Part shown: positions 12,603 through 27,024 of the stretch, piece by piece
Numbering within the stretch: the first letter of the stretch is position 1
Layout: every line of letters begins with the position of its first letter
Assembly: GCA_002989075.1 (NCBI GenBank)
Contig: PSQN01000003.1
Coordinates: 1,236,865-1,300,864, forward strand
DNA length: 64,000 bases
Source: Arthonia radiata
Lineage: Eukaryota > Ascomycota > Arthoniomycetes > Arthoniales > Arthoniaceae
Reading direction: 5' to 3'
The notes under the pieces: model-generated
Told to the model about the DNA's origin: nothing
Seen by the model: only the letters and a program-made list of their open reading frames with translations
Databases searched by the model: none
Position numbers and translations under genes: made by a program

Positions 12603-15303
12603 TGAGCTAGCGTACAAGATACTTATCTTCTAAGTATATAGTACGGTAAGTAAGAATCTATTTAACCTTCTATAATATATCTCTAGGGTTAGCTATCTCC
12701 TATACTAAATCTAGTTAGTATCCAGCGTAAGGTTAGTATAGCTTAAGTAGGCTTATATAAAAGATATTATAGATTCTCCTTATACCTAGCAGCAAATTAA
12801 GACAATATATCTACCTTTCTATAGGCTCTAGAACTTTAAACAGGTCTAGGAACTTATTATTAAGCTTTTTAAAAGGCCGCGTAGTTTTAATATTCTTTAT
12901 AGAAAGAAGAATATACTTACTAGTAGAATACTCTTTTACTATATAGCGCTTATTATAGTACTTAGCCTACTACTTCTAAGACCGCCGTAGGCGCTCTATT
13001 ACCTCTATAATCGCGGCTTAGTAACGTTCTACTAGCGTAACTATATTAGGATAATTATAGTTACTATTCTTAGACGCGTTCTTTTATCTAGGATCTAGTA
13101 TACTATTTAGAAATATTAGTTTATAGTTGAACGCTAATATAAAAGGAGACTTTCTAGTTACTATATAAGAAGCCCAATTATAGATGTATTCTACTACTAG
13201 AAGTAAGGTAATCTAATTGTCCTAATAGTAGGAGTAGAAGTATCGTAGATACTACTTAATAGATTAATTCTAACGTTTAGTTCAACTATCTATCTATAGG
13301 TAAAACGTAGTACTTAGCCTCTTCTTTACCTTTAGATAGATAAGAAAGGTTTACTACTACTTAAAGATAAATAAACTATCTTAATCTAATATAAAGTCGT
13401 CTAGCGGACCTATAAGGTTATATACCGTAATTTATAAGACAATATTAGCTAGAGCCTAGGCCATAATCTCTAAGGATACGGCGCGGTGTTAGACTAGCTT
13501 TATAAAGCGGTTATATAGTATAAGAATTATATTATAGCTGCTTACAAGAGGTAAGCTAATAATAAAGTCTATTAACACGCTCTATAGTAGCTCTAAGAGT
13601 ATAGAGAGTAAGATAAGTAAGCTATATAGCTTATATTTAGATACTTTAGTTTGTTAGTAGATATTATACTTACTAATATAGTAGTTAACGTTGTTCTTAG
13701 TACCCTTCTAGTAGTACTTTTATCTTAAGACCTTTAAATTTATCTTAATACTAAGGTAGCCTACCTCCTAAGTATTATAGTTTTGTCTTAAAAGCTCTAT
13801 ACGTAGTACTAGAGAATAAGGAATCTAAAAACGTTTATAGTATTAAAGTATACCTTAGTAGCGTCTCTAATCCTTATTAAAAGCTTATCTAGCCTATTCC
13901 CCCTCCTCTTCTTATTTCTATAGCTCTTTAGAGGCGTCCCTCCGTTGTATCGTATTAATAAAGATAAGAAGAAAGTTAATAGATTTAGTAAATACTGTTT
14001 TAGTATAGGTAGCTACTACTATTTATACTTATAGTACGAGACATATTGACCTATTAGTACTAGAAAGGGGTATATTTACTATGCCCTCTTCCTATACTTG
14101 CTCTAAGATCTATCCTAGGAGGCCCTAAATCTATGTAATAGAAGGTAAAAGTCCTAATACGCTAGAATTATATCTTAAGGTAGTATATATTGAAACTAAT
14201 AAAGCTACTATACTAGTAACGTTTACGTTTACTAATATTACTAGTAAAGTAGACCTAGTAGAGTTATCTTCTCTACCCTTACTAGTAGTATATATCTAAT
14301 TAATTACTAAATCTAGAGTTTTAGCGAGCGATTACCGTAAAGTAGGTAATATTAAGTTTTAGCTAATTTATTGGTCTAATTTATGTTTATAATTAGATTA
14401 ATACAACAATCTATCTATAGGATTAGTTACCTTCTTCTTATACTTAATTTTAAAGTTATATACTAACAAATATTTAGCCTACTGTATCTAATGGCCGCTT
14501 AACTTCTTAGTAGTTATAAAGTACTTTAGATTGTTGTAATCGTACTATACGCGTATAGTATACAACGTACCTTTAATATAGTACTAGAACTACTTAAAAG
14601 CTTTAATAATAGTAGGAAGCTCCTTATTATAGGTATCGTAGTTTAACTTGGTACCCTATAACTTCCTTAAAAAGTATACTACTAGATGCTAGTAGACTTA
14701 GATGTTACCGTTACGCTAGCGTTCTATACCCGCGTCTAGTCTACTATGCAGCTAAAGTAGAATAATACTAATAGCGTAGCCTAAGATAGTAGTTATAATT
14801 ATATACTAGAGATAAAGATTATAGTATATTAAAATACTAGCTTTAAAGAATAATTTTAGAAGCTTTTAGAATACCTATTTGTAGGCGTTAATCTATTTAA
14901 AGATAGAAGATAGTAGTCCCTTTCCTTTTATATAGGTAGCTAGATTATTACTATCTTTCTTACAGTAGCTCTAGATAAGATTATTTAAAGGAGCGATAAT
15001 ATTTATATATTTAAATATAAATTTATAGTAAAATCTAGTAAACTCTAAAAAGATAAGTATGTTATATATATTCTTAGAACGAGGCTATTTAAGGATAGTT
15101 GCTACCCGCCCTTTCTCTATTTTAATCTCTAACGTCGTTACTATAAAGCTAAGAAATTCTACTATAGTAGTAAAGAACTTATATTTAAAAGCCTTTATAT
15201 ATAGATACTATTCCCTTAAGCGCTAAAGAACCGCTTAAATATACTTAATATAAGCCTTATAAGTTTAGAAATAGATTAGTGTATTATCTAGATAGATAAT
15301 ATA
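12603..15303 (-). mobile_element. Older Gypsy LTR-retrotransposon fossil, 3' portion
   Basis: On the minus strand I recognise part of a reverse transcriptase at the right edge (about 15.1-15.3 kb), RNase H near 14.4-14.7 kb and integrase near 13.1-14.0 kb. The RT is cut exactly where the plus-strand Gypsy element at 15,304 begins and resumes at 23,068, so the two pieces are one relic split by insertion. It is very heavily decayed with many breaks, and its own LTRs were not found. From nesting it must be older than the element that splits it. Confidence 0.72.
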
Positions 15304-15753
15304 TATTATGATCTTACTCTATTAGCCTAGTACAGAGCTAAGCGCAGTCAGCCTTATTAGAGCATTATATAGTATACCCAACGACTCCGATATAGCAACG
15401 TCGGCAATATTGCTGTGTCGTAGTAGAATCCCGACTACGCGACAAAAGAATTATTAAGACCGTTAAATATAGAGGAACATACTTTTGTACCTTAAACTAT
15501 ATAGTTAGACTAATAGCCAATCTTAGAATAAACTTTAGTCTATTAACTTAATATTTAAATATAAGTTCTTTAACTATATTTAAGTAACGTACTTTACCTT
15601 TTATCTACTTTAGTTAAGCCTCTCTTACCTTTAGTAATCTATTTTACCTCTCTTGCCTTTTAGTCTCTAGTATACAAGATACCTACTACTAAGATTAATA
15701 AGTATATAAGGTAAGTGAGCCTTAGTTCGGTCTACCTAGCGACCGGCGTTATA
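15304..15753 (+). repeat. Gypsy subfamily B 5' LTR
   Basis: 450 bp, paired with 22,618-23,067. Its last ~300 bp (R-U5 side) also match the LTRs of subfamily A (16,687, 29,989 and 36,857) in reverse orientation, while its first ~150 bp do not. Confidence 0.88.
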
Positions 15754-16686
15754 CTTTAATAGACTCGCTATAAAAGCAGAGAAAGTAGATTAGTTATGTT
15801 TACTACTTTAATACCTAATAGCCGCGACGCTACGGACAGATTAGCCAATAGAATGGCTAGTACAAGTAAGATATCGGACGTTAATACTAAGATAAGAAAA
15901 AGCTTCTTAAATAAACGTGCTAAAGTTACTTTATTCTTAATACGCTTAGCTATATACTTTAAAACTTATAAAGACTAGTTCCTAAACGACACTACTATAG
16001 TTCTATTCGCTACCTCTTATATAGATAGAAATGCTTATAAGTAGGTTAAGTACTATCTTAACGATTTTCTATTTACTCTAATAAAGAGCAGGCGCGAGGA
16101 TACCGACAAGTTCTTTACTAGCTTTATCTTCTTTTAGAAGAAGCTTCGTAAAATCTTTAGATAGACCGACGCTAGACGCGTCGCTACTAGAAAGCTTAGG
16201 AACCTTAAGTAGATAGGACTAGCAAGCAGGTACGCCGTCGAATTTATATAGTATGCTAATTAAACAGGATAGAACAAGAAACCACTTATTGAGACGTTTT
16301 ATGAAAGACTTAAGGATTATATTAAGGAAATAATCTATATTTGTAAAGAGAAGTTTAATAATCTCGATAACTTTATATAACGAGCAAAGAAGATTGACGA
16401 CAGTAACTTCGAAAGATAGATAGAAAAGAAGGGTAACCCTACTAATAGGTTCTATAGAATAAAGAATCGAGCAAACTTATAATAAGATTGAGACGATCTA
16501 ATAGAGTTAGATTTTATTAAGCCTCGAGAGAAACTAGAGAAATAGGAAAGAGAACATAGAATAAAGAATAAGCTATACTTATATTGCAGGAAACTAGGGC
16601 ATTAAGTTAAGAAATACTGTTTTAAGAAACAACAGTTTAATAGTACTAGACAAAACGGGCACAACAATCGACCTTAGAAGCCCCGC

Positions 16687-17157
16687 TGTAACGCCGGTCG
16701 CTGGGAGAACTAAACTAAGGCTCACTTGTCTTGTGTGCTTATCGACCTTAATAGTAGGTATCTTGTGTGCTAGAGACTAAAAGGCAGGAGAGGCGAGACA
16801 GATTATAGAGGGTAAGAGGGGCTTAACTAAAGTAGACAGAAGATAAAGCACGTTATCTAAATATAGTTAAGAAACTTATATTTAGATATTAAGTTAATAG
16901 ACTAAAGTCTATCCTAAGGTCGGTCATTAGTCTAGCTATATAGTCTAAGGTATATAGAGAAGTTCCTCTGTGTCTGTTAACCCGACAATATCTATAGCGG
17001 GTTTGTAGGGAATGTAGGCCTTTATAGCCGTCTTGTTCGATAATGCCTATAGCGGGTTTATAGGCTTAGTCGGGAATCCTGCTTGTAGGGCTAAGGTGAC
17101 TGGCGGTGGTTAATGCTTGAACGTACGCTAGGCCGTCTGGGGCTGGTGCTCGTAATA
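16687..17157 (-). repeat. Solo Gypsy LTR (subfamily A) nested in the subfamily B element
   Basis: A 471-bp LTR flanked by the direct repeat CCCGC (16,682-16,686 and 17,158-17,162). It is the same length as the two LTRs of the element at 29,989-37,327 and in the opposite orientation to its host. It keeps noticeably more G+C than the other copies, which suggests a younger insertion or weaker RIP. Confidence 0.92.
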
Positions 17158-20100
17158 CCCGCTTTCTGCGACAATAGTTCAATATAACTATTTAGACGCA
17201 GGGAGACAACGGCTACAATAAGGCGATAAAATTACTAGCAGCCTTCTCCGACCGTTGGTATATAGACCTAATCGAGGGTCGTCTTCTGCAAGAATTAGGT
17301 CTTTTATAGAAGATTATTTAGAACTAGTATAAGTACGTTACTAAACTAACTAAAGAGCAAAAGAATATCTACTAGAGTGCCTTCTGTAACTAAGATAACA
17401 CTTACTAGGTTTTATCTAACAAGAAGTATAATAAATAAAACTTATTTAACTTATATAAAAACTAGAATACAGACAGTAAGTTATAAGAAGAAATAAAGGA
17501 ACGACAAATAAAAAGAGAACAATAAAATCTATAGAACTAAAACAACATTAACCGCACTATTCCGAGACAGTAGGTACAAGATATCGTTACACTATATAAA
17601 ATACTATTCTAAACTATATACTACGATAACGATTGTACGACCCACAAATTTAACAAATTGGGATTAAAATGGTAGCCGAGGAAACTAACATCTCCGAAAC
17701 AAGGTTCGATATAAGAACTAGGCCTTACCCAAGGACGATCTAGATTACCTTATTTAGAAACCTAAGGGAAATTTAAGGAAGAACAGACTATAGAGGCTAA
17801 GCAAGATAGCAGCTATAATGCGTTATAGACAAGATAACAACTTAAAGACAAAAATATAGATTCTAATAGTACAGAATTCTCGCTCAAAAACGATACTAAT
17901 TAGAAAGAATAAACCCTAACCCGTTGGAAAGGAATAATATAAAGACTTTATTAGTTAGCCTTCTACAATAGAAAGTTAAGCGCTAATAAAGATATTAATA
18001 ACATTCTAGAATATATTTACTTACGCCTACAACGACTAGTAAACTATCTTATTAAAGGTCTAGAATTACGTAGTCAGTACTAATATCTTTAACTAACAAT
18101 ATACAACCTATAGACACAATAGATTTTAACTAGCGATAGTTATATAATTAAAGTAGAGATCGTAAACAATAAACTAGACGTTATAATAAAAGTAGTATTA
18201 GAACACTCTATATAGGAATTCTTACGGTAGATTAACTAATAATAGGTTCTAGTACTTAGAATACTCTAGAACGTATACAATTAACAGAAAAAAGACTAGA
18301 CCAACTACTTCGAGGGCAGTAGTACCGGCCCGTCTAACGGTTAGACTCTCTAAAAGTTTAGCTCTATATAAGCTTAGCTGCTTACAGAACATATCTACAT
18401 ACTCGGGCAACAATAAACTACCGAAACATTGAAATTATAATCGATTTAGGCGCAACAGGCAATTTTATTTTAATACGCTGTGTTAAAGAGTATCAGATAT
18501 AAATATAAAAGAAGAAATTATCTTACGCACTGTCTAGATTTTAAGGGATAGAAGAAAGAGTCGACTACGAGACTTTGCAAATAGGTATAATAATTAAGGA
18601 CTATTAGAAAGAAATTACTTATAATATTATAGATATTAACCAGTATTATGCCGTACTAAGTATACTTTAGTTACAATAATATAATCTAGAAGTAAATTAG
18701 AGAACTAAGAAACTCCTTTTTACTAGATACAAGCACTCTAGACAAGAGTCGTTCTACGAAATAGATACTCTATAAGCTATTTTTAGTAGTAAGGATAAGG
18801 AGTACGATAAAGAACTTATACGGGTTAGTACTACTATACTCTAACACTCAGACATTCTATAAGAGGAGTCTAACGCAGTATCTTGTCTGTAGCTAACTAT
18901 ACGCAAGTATAAATAAAAGACAACTATACGCCAACGATTCTATACGACGACAAGTACTCAGTTAATTACTAAGATACTTAAAAAATACGATCAATTTTAA
19001 TATCTATTTAGAGAAGCTAAGCTAAACTTAGCTCTTCTAGAGTATAAAGCGTAGGATTATACAATACCTTTATAAAAGAGCAAGACGCCAACATTCGGTC
19101 TAATATACTTTCTATCGGAAGTAGAAAATTAAGCGCTCCGCGACTATCTCAACAAAAATCTTAAGAAGGGATTTATTTAGAAATTAACATTACTAGCCGG
19201 ATATCTAATACTCTTTGTATCGAAGAAGAATAGTAAACTACGACTTTACGTAGATTATAAATAACTAAACAGAGTAACTATTAAAAACTAATACTCTTTA
19301 CTACGCATTAACGAAATAATAGATTAATTATACGACACGTAATAGTTCACTAAATTTAATCTACAAGGAGCTTATAACTTAATTTATATAAAGAAAGGTG
19401 AAGAATAGAAAACAGCCTTCTATACCAGACACAGACTTTTTAAGTATTACGTTATACTCTTTAGACTAATAAACGCACTAGCATTATTTTAGAAGCTAAT
19501 TAACAATATACTTAGTAATTACCTAGATATATTTATAACTGCTTATCTAAACAATATCCTAGTATACAGCTATATACTAGAAGAATATAAAGAATATATT
19601 AAGAAGGTATTAGAAAGATTGGTGCGTACTAATTTACAAATCGATATCGAGAAAATCTAGTTTTACTAACAATTCGTCGAATTTCTTAGATTTATAATTA
19701 CCGAGTACGGTCTTTAAATAGAAGATTCGAAGATTTAATCCGTTCTAACTTAGCCTATACTAAAGAATATAAAACAATTGCAACAATTTTTTAGTTTTGC
19801 TAACTACTATAGGCGATAGATATCCAACTTTAGCCGAATTATAGTACCACTGTCTTAACAGACAAAACAATCGATAGAATTCTTCTAGACATAAAAAGAA
19901 CAATTAGTATTTAGAAAGCTTAAGGAAGCTTTTAAGATTAGACCTATACTAGCAATATTTAACCCTAACCTACCGATTATTATAGAAACAGACGCGTTAG
20001 ACTATATAATTAAAGCATATATAAGTTAAAACAACAAGAAAAGAAAGCTTAGACCAGTAGCTTTCTACTCAAGGAAAATGTTACTTACAGAACAGAACTA

Positions 20101-22617
20101 TAATATTTACAATAAAGAGCTCTTAGCCATTATAGCAGTATTCGAGATATAGTAAGTTTACCTAAAAGAAGCAAACTATATAGTTATAATATACACAAAT
20201 TACAAGAATCTAACCTACTTTATAACGATAAAGAAACTTAACTACAGATAAGTTAGATAGTTAGAAACTATAGCTCTATACAACTTTATTATTACCTATA
20301 AAAAGGGTTCTAAGAACGATAGAGCCGACGCTCTAAGCTAACGTTTAGATTACCTTAATAACAAGAAACACGTCGAGTACGCAATATTCTAAGAATATAA
20401 TAACAAAATTAGATACAATTAATTAGCTATAACAATTAAATTTGTTATCGAACTAGACAGCCGAATTCCGAATATTCTGAACGACTCTAAAATATACTAG
20501 GAAAATGAGAAACAATACCTAGGACTAACTAAGAACAATAAGGGCTATTATAAATTCTAAGGCAAAATCTACGTTCCAAGAAATCTAATTTAATATATTA
20601 TTAGTAACTTCTATAATAACCCAACAAAGAGACACAAGGGCATCGATAACACTATAGAAAAGATTACGAGAATCTACTATATCCCGAGAATCCGGCACTA
20701 CGTCGAAAATTATATTTAAGAATACAACGTATACGCAAGAACTAAGCACTCAAGGCATTTACTATACAGTAAACTATAGTTACTAAAAACACCCGAAAGA
20801 CTATAGAATATAGTCTTACTAAACTTTATTACTAAGTTACAAATCTCTAAGGATCCGCTTACAGAAATAGCTTACAACGCTATCCTAGTTATATACAACA
20901 AACTAATAAAATACGCATACTTTGTATCTTACAAGGAAGCTAGCAATTTAGAACAATTAGTATACACATTCCTTTAAATTATCCTAGCTAACTATAGTCA
21001 ACTACAAAGAATTATCTTAAATAAAGACTAAAAATTCGTCTTACAATTTTAAACATCCCTAATGCAATAACTAAAGACAAAATAAAAAATGTTTACGTTA
21101 TTCTATCCGCAAACAGACGGACAGACAGAACAAACAAATTAAATACTAGAATAGTACCTCTAAGCATATATTAACTACCAGCAAAACGACTGGGTACAAT
21201 TACTACTAGTAGCGCAAGCCGCGCACAACGATACTAAAAACAATACAATAAAGATAACTTCGTTCTATACTTTATATAGCTATTACTCTCTTTAGAGAAG
21301 ACAACTACTAAATACTACAGAAAATAAAATAGCTACGCGAATAGCTATAAATATAAGAACCCTGTATCTATAGTTAAAGTCTAACAGCGAGTTTATTAAC
21401 GAACGAACCAGAAGATAGTATAACAAGTCAAGAACAACCCCGAACACAAGCATAAAAGAGAGGGGAAGAGCTTACTTGCTTATAAGAAATATAAGAACTA
21501 TTAGACTAAGCAAAAAACTTAACTATACTAAGACAGAACCGTTTAAAGTCTTACAGCAATTAAGACTTATAATATTTAGACTTAAACTCTCGAAGACGAT
21601 AAAAATACATCCTATATTCTATATAGCGCTGTTAAAACTAGTCTACTTCTAAGAAGTAGAACGACCCAATCCAGAAATCCTTTCTAACAACCAAGAACCC
21701 GAGTATAAGGTCGAAACGATTCGAGCTTATAGACAATACCGAGGCAAACGACAGTATCTTATAAAATAGAAAGGATACTCTAAATACGAAAACCAATAGG
21801 AACTGGAATGAAACCTGACTAACTATAAAGACACTATTCGACAATATTGGAACTAAAGTGTTAGTTGGTCGTAGTATCGACAACACCCTAATTTACTACC
21901 TGGTGTGCCTTACCGACACCTAGGTTATCCGCAAACGAACCAGCCTACTATATTAGAGATCTACTACCCAATTCCGAGTACAGATCGTTACAAAAATCTA
22001 TACTTAGGCTACTCGGTACATCTACAATATTACTACTAAATATAGCCGCGAGCCATTCTTTCTCAAACAGTATATTATTTTAATCTATTTTGTTCTACGT
22101 CTGGGCGCGCAATCTTTTAAGCTTCTTCTTTAAATCTACTACCGCCGCTTTAATAGCTTCGCGCTGCCTTTTCGCCGCACTAACAACTTTCTTTCCTTCC
22201 GCTAAACGCTTACGTTACCTCTAAAGGGTATTCAATACGCGCAAGTACTAAGAACAGATACTCTAAGCTAAAATTAGTTAAACTAATATAAAGAACAGAC
22301 GTAGGATAGAAACTAACTATTCTTTAACGACGGACAAACGTTACACAACTTCTTGTCGCGAGTATATATAAAACACGATGCCTTCCTAGACTTTAGAATA
22401 TACTTCTTATCTAAGTAAGAGCAACAGAAATATGGAGGCATCTCTCGGCCACAGACTTTAGTAAGAATAATATTAATCTTAAGCGCTTTATTAGCGTTAG
22501 AAGCCTTCTTAACTTTAGATATAACAACTTATAGAACTAGGTCTACTATAGGACAACAACGAGGTTTTAATGTCTTTAGGGCCGTCGAGAACAACTAGCC
22601 TTAAAGAGGAGACCTTA

Positions 22618-23067
22618 TATTACAATCTTACTCTATTAGACTAGTATAGGGCTAAGCGTAGCCAGCCTTATTAGAACATTATATAGTATACTTAATAACT
22701 CTAATATAGCGACGTCGGCAATATCGCTATATTATAGTAGAATCCCGACTACGCGACAAAAGAATTGTTAGGACCGTTAAATATAGAAAAACATACCTTT
22801 ATACCTTAAACTATATAGCTAAACTAATAGCCGACCTTAGAATAAACTTTAGTTTATTAACTTAATATTTAAATATAAGTTTCTTAACTATATTTAAGTA
22901 ACGTACTTTATCTTCTATTTACTTTAGTTAAGCTTCTCTTACCTTTAGTAATCTATTTCGCCTCTTCTACCTTTCAGTCTCTAGTACACGAGACACCCAT
23001 TACTAAGGTCAATAAGTATATAAGGTAAGTAAGCCTTAGTTCGGTCTACCTAGCGACCGGCGTTACA
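22618..23067 (+). repeat. Gypsy subfamily B 3' LTR
   Basis: 450 bp, the partner of 15,304-15,753, preceded by an A/G-rich tract near 22,600-22,614 and followed by target repeat ATATA. Confidence 0.88.
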
Positions 23068-25560
23068 ATATAAATAATATTAACTATACTAGTAAGAGTA
23101 CAGTAGATATAAGACTAAAAGGTAGTAAAAGTATTTACTAAGCTAAAGGGTATAATAAGGTATTTAAAATAGCTATATCTAGTCTTAAAGGTAGTCTTCT
23201 ACTTATTATATTTATAGATCTAGATACGGTAGTATATATTATATAGATTAAGCTTTATAAAGAAGTATATACCGTCTAAGCGGTTAAGGATCTTGCTTAC
23301 TAAAGGTAAGGAATAGCGGTTCTTAATTATAATGTTATTTAATCTATAATAGTTAATATAGAGACCTAAGATCCTATTGTTCTTAGAAATAAATAAGATA
23401 GAAGCGCCTGCTAGACTCTTACTAGGCTAAATCTAACTACATTAAATAGCGTTATTAAAGTATTTCTTAAAAACCTTAAGCTTATAGAGTAAAAGGTTAT
23501 AGATAGGTAAGTTTAGTACATTACCTATTATTTTAATTATATAATTGAGATCTAGATAATTAGGCGTAAGTTATCTAGCTAACTCTTTACTAAATATATT
23601 AAAAAAGTTCTAAAACTCCTTTAGTAATAGAGCGTCTATAGTAAGCGCGTCTAGTTTAGTAGTAGTCTAGGCCTAGGCCGCCGCCGTACTAACTATAGCT
23701 CTAGACCGGCTAGAGGTCGGTTTACTATAGGGTAGTATATCCTAAAGAGGTCTATTAGTCTATATGTTAGTAAAAAGTTTATCTAAAGTAGCTAAAAGTA
23801 CCTACTTATATATATCTTAGCTATACTAAGTAATAGTACTAATAGTAAATAAAATTAATAGGTCTACTACTTAAAACTAGAGTATCTTAAGTATAATATT
23901 ATACCCTTGAAACTAAATAATATAAAAGACTTACTTATTAATCTAGACTACGCTATTAGCGTTAATAATATAAATCTCTTCCTTAACGGCTCTAAAGAGA
24001 GGATAGCTAGACTTATTGAAGAGGGTTATATAGGAGACAGGAATAGTAGTAATAGGGATACTAACTTTAAGTTAGAAACAATAGAAAATAAGATTAACTT
24101 CTATGCTATAATTAAGTAGGTAACGTACGCTTCTTTAAGCTAGCATTTTTATACTACTAGAGCTAAAGAGCTTAACAGCGTCTACTAGATAGAAGCTAAG
24201 AGGTTTACTATTAGAACTAAGAAGTCTATACATAGAGGCTACGTTTATAAATAGTACCTTAATAGCTAAATAAGAGATAATACTATTAGTATCGATATCT
24301 AGTATAAGTACTACTAGGTTCCTCTTATTCTACTTACCGTTAAAATAGTTATAGAAGAGATATTCTTTCTATTATACTTATAGTATATTACCTATTAAGA
24401 GCCTAAAGACGGTCTACTATAGCTATAAGGCGGGCGTAAGCCGGCTCTATAGTTATATCGCTAGTAGTTTAACTCCTACTTCTAACCTTACTAAAATAAA
24501 TCCTATAAAGAAGCTTAGAACTATAAGCGTTACTTAGAGGCGCGCCTATAGGCGCTATAGCTCTAGCTCTAACTTAACCTGTACTAGGCTCCGCTCTAGG
24601 ACAATAGTATAGTCTTCTTAATAGAATAACCTATATCTTAAAGGTCCTTACTAGTATTATACTAGCTAAAGATACCTCTTTTTATAATCTTATTCTATAT
24701 ATTAAGTAGAAGCTTTATGTACGTATATATTTTATACAGCTTCTTAGATAGCTATTTAGGTAAGTAGCTCTTATTAAAAAGGATAGTAGACTACTAGCTA
24801 CGTACTATCTTATTATATATATTATAGTCTAAGAACTATATAGCGAGTCTAGAAATATATAAAGTAAGATTAATAGCCTAATTCTTAGTAATATTAAAGA
24901 CTTACTATAGCGTAATATTACTAGGGCTACTAAGGAGTACTTACTTCTAAGTATAAAGACTTTTATAGATAAGGCCTTATAATACTTAGATAGTAATATA
25001 GTTACTAATATTAGTAGTTATATTAGTAAGATTAAGGCTTATTATCTTAAGCGTTATTTAAACATCTTATATCTAGTATCTTACCTTATTGGTATCCTTA
25101 TTAGATAGTTTAGAAAGGTTCTTCTTAGACAATTTATTATATTTTTCTTCTCTAGAGTCTAATAATAAGCTAGTAGAGGAGGTATAGAATCTCTTATAGC
25201 CCTTTTAGAAGTCTTAAAGGTTAATAATAAAGTTCTTCTATTTATTAACTTTAAATAGTTTATCTATATAATAAGGGTTACTTAGTAGTAGAAGAGTATA
25301 CTTTATCTCTATATAGTTAGCTATAGCCTAGAGTAGAAGCGCTTTAGTATCGTTACTAGGTTAGATTATATTAGATATAAGGCCGCTATCTAAAGAGGTA
25401 TTCTTACTAGAACTAGTATTATATCTAGTAGACGATAGTAAGTAGTTACTAGTAGAGCCTTCCTCTATACTATTATTATTACTATAGTTAAGCTTATTCT
25501 CTAGTTAATCTATAGAAACGTTATAGATTATTAATACCGTTATTAAAGCTAGCTAAGGCT
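23068..25560 (-). mobile_element. Older Gypsy LTR-retrotransposon fossil, 5' portion
   Basis: Continuation of the relic at 12,603-15,303. The N-terminal part of the reverse transcriptase reads on the minus strand from about 23.07 to 23.5 kb, followed to the right by presumed protease and gag (about 23.6-25.5 kb), the latter assigned by position only. It is extremely AT-shifted with many breaks. The right limit is approximate because no LTR is recognisable. Confidence 0.65.
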
Positions 25561-27019
25561 ACGCTTAGATACGTCTTAGTAGTATACAGGGCAACAATAG
25601 TAAAAATAGATAAAAATTTTAATAAATTTAACTAATCGTACTTAAAACTATTCTTCTAAAGGAATAAGAGTTATTTAAATTATAGAGTAGATAGTAAATA
25701 GAGCAAAGTATAATATATCCGCTAGATAATAGATAAATAACTAAGAAGTAAGAAAAGAATATAGATAGACGCTTCTATATACTAGACGCCTCTAGGCCGA
25801 TCTAGGTTCGGAACCGCTTTAGTTCTGGAGCGAGCCTAGGGCGGCCGTAGTACGGCTACAGTACTATAATTTATCTACTTTTTAAAAAGTACTAGCTTAT
25901 TATATAGATCTTTAACTAAATTAAACATAAATCTTTATAGCTAAATAAGAACTATTTACTACAAAACTCTAAGCTATCTAATAAATTAAGCTTAAATATT
26001 AATAAATATATTATAGTACTATATATTATATATTTTTAGAAGCTTGAGTAGCTAAGAATTATAATAAAAGTATATTAAATTATACTACTCTTAATAAAGT
26101 CTTTTATTAAAGTAGCTAAGTATACTTATATATATAGAGGCTATTTTAGATCTAGTATTTCTAAGAATTAGTCTTAAGAAGCTACTATTAAAATATAAAA
26201 TTATTCTTTACTAACTTTAAGAGCTATTATAAACTAGTTAAATTAACCTACTTATTATCTTAGCTTAATTACTTACTATTAGTATTACTTAAAGTATCTT
26301 AAAAGATCTTAATAGCTAAAATTAACTAGCTATATTACTACTTATAGAGTTTTATTAACTTTTATTACTACTATTTAGTAAGGTCTTTAAGCTACAGTCT
26401 AACTAAGTTAGCTTTAGTAACTATATAGAAGTAGTCTATATATCTATTATAGTCTATCTAACTAAGCTTCTACTATATATTAACTAAATTATTTTATCTA
26501 ACTTAGAAAATATATTTAATATTATAAAGATTAATACTAAAGCTAAATATAACTATTATATATATTACTAAGTATTAATTACTATTAAATATAGTTAAAA
26601 TAGTCTTTTATATATTCTCTTATAGTTAGCTATAATATAGCTAAATAATACTATCTATTAACTAAACTAGTAATCTAAGCTATATTAACTATACTTAGAT
26701 TTAAGTAATAAGAATAATATCTCTTAATATCTTTTATATATAAATAATTATCTTTAGTAGTTACTTATTAGCTTATTATTAAGCTATATTATATAGTAGT
26801 TAGATAATATACTGCTAGATAATCAAAAGGCTTATATTAAACTTTTTTTACAAAATTTAGACTAATATTACTTAAATTAATTAATATTTAAATAATATAT
26901 ATACTATTTTTAAATATAAGCTTAGACTTTAACTTATAAAATATTAAAATTAGAAGTATAGCTATAGTTATAAAGAAAACAATATAGTTTAATAATAAAT
27001 ATTAAAGTATACTAAGTTT
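25561..27019. other. AT-saturated low-information DNA
   Basis: Mostly A and T with constant TpA steps and almost no CpA/TpG, read by eye as end-stage RIP. One small G+C-richer island survives near 25,785-25,860. No repeat boundary, coding region or RNA gene can be recognised. It probably contains the 5' end of the older Gypsy relic plus other destroyed repeats. Confidence 0.5.
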
Positions 27020-27024
27020 AAAAA

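Larger units (their letters stand above)
15304..23067 (+). mobile_element. Chromodomain Ty3/Gypsy LTR retrotransposon fossil (LTR subfamily B)
   Basis: LTRs of 450 bp lie at 15,304-15,753 and 22,618-23,067, with the 5-bp repeat ATATA on both outer sides (15,299-15,303 and 23,068-23,072). A purine tract precedes the right LTR. Reading left to right: gag from about 15.8 kb with a zinc knuckle near 16.57 kb, protease, reverse transcriptase near 19.1-19.7 kb, RNase H near 20.0-20.35 kb, integrase near 20.6-21.4 kb and a C-terminal chromodomain near 21.69-21.80 kb. The terminal chromodomain marks it as a chromovirus-type Gypsy element. It is broken at many places. A solo LTR of the sister subfamily lies in its gag region. 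It sits inside the older minus-strand Gypsy relic. Confidence 0.92.

Noticed and set aside
12603-12660. LTR end of the older Gypsy relic
   Set aside because: It has a loose resemblance to the Gypsy LTR end (ACAAGATAC, GGTAAGTAAG), but the orientation does not fit and the similarity is too short.
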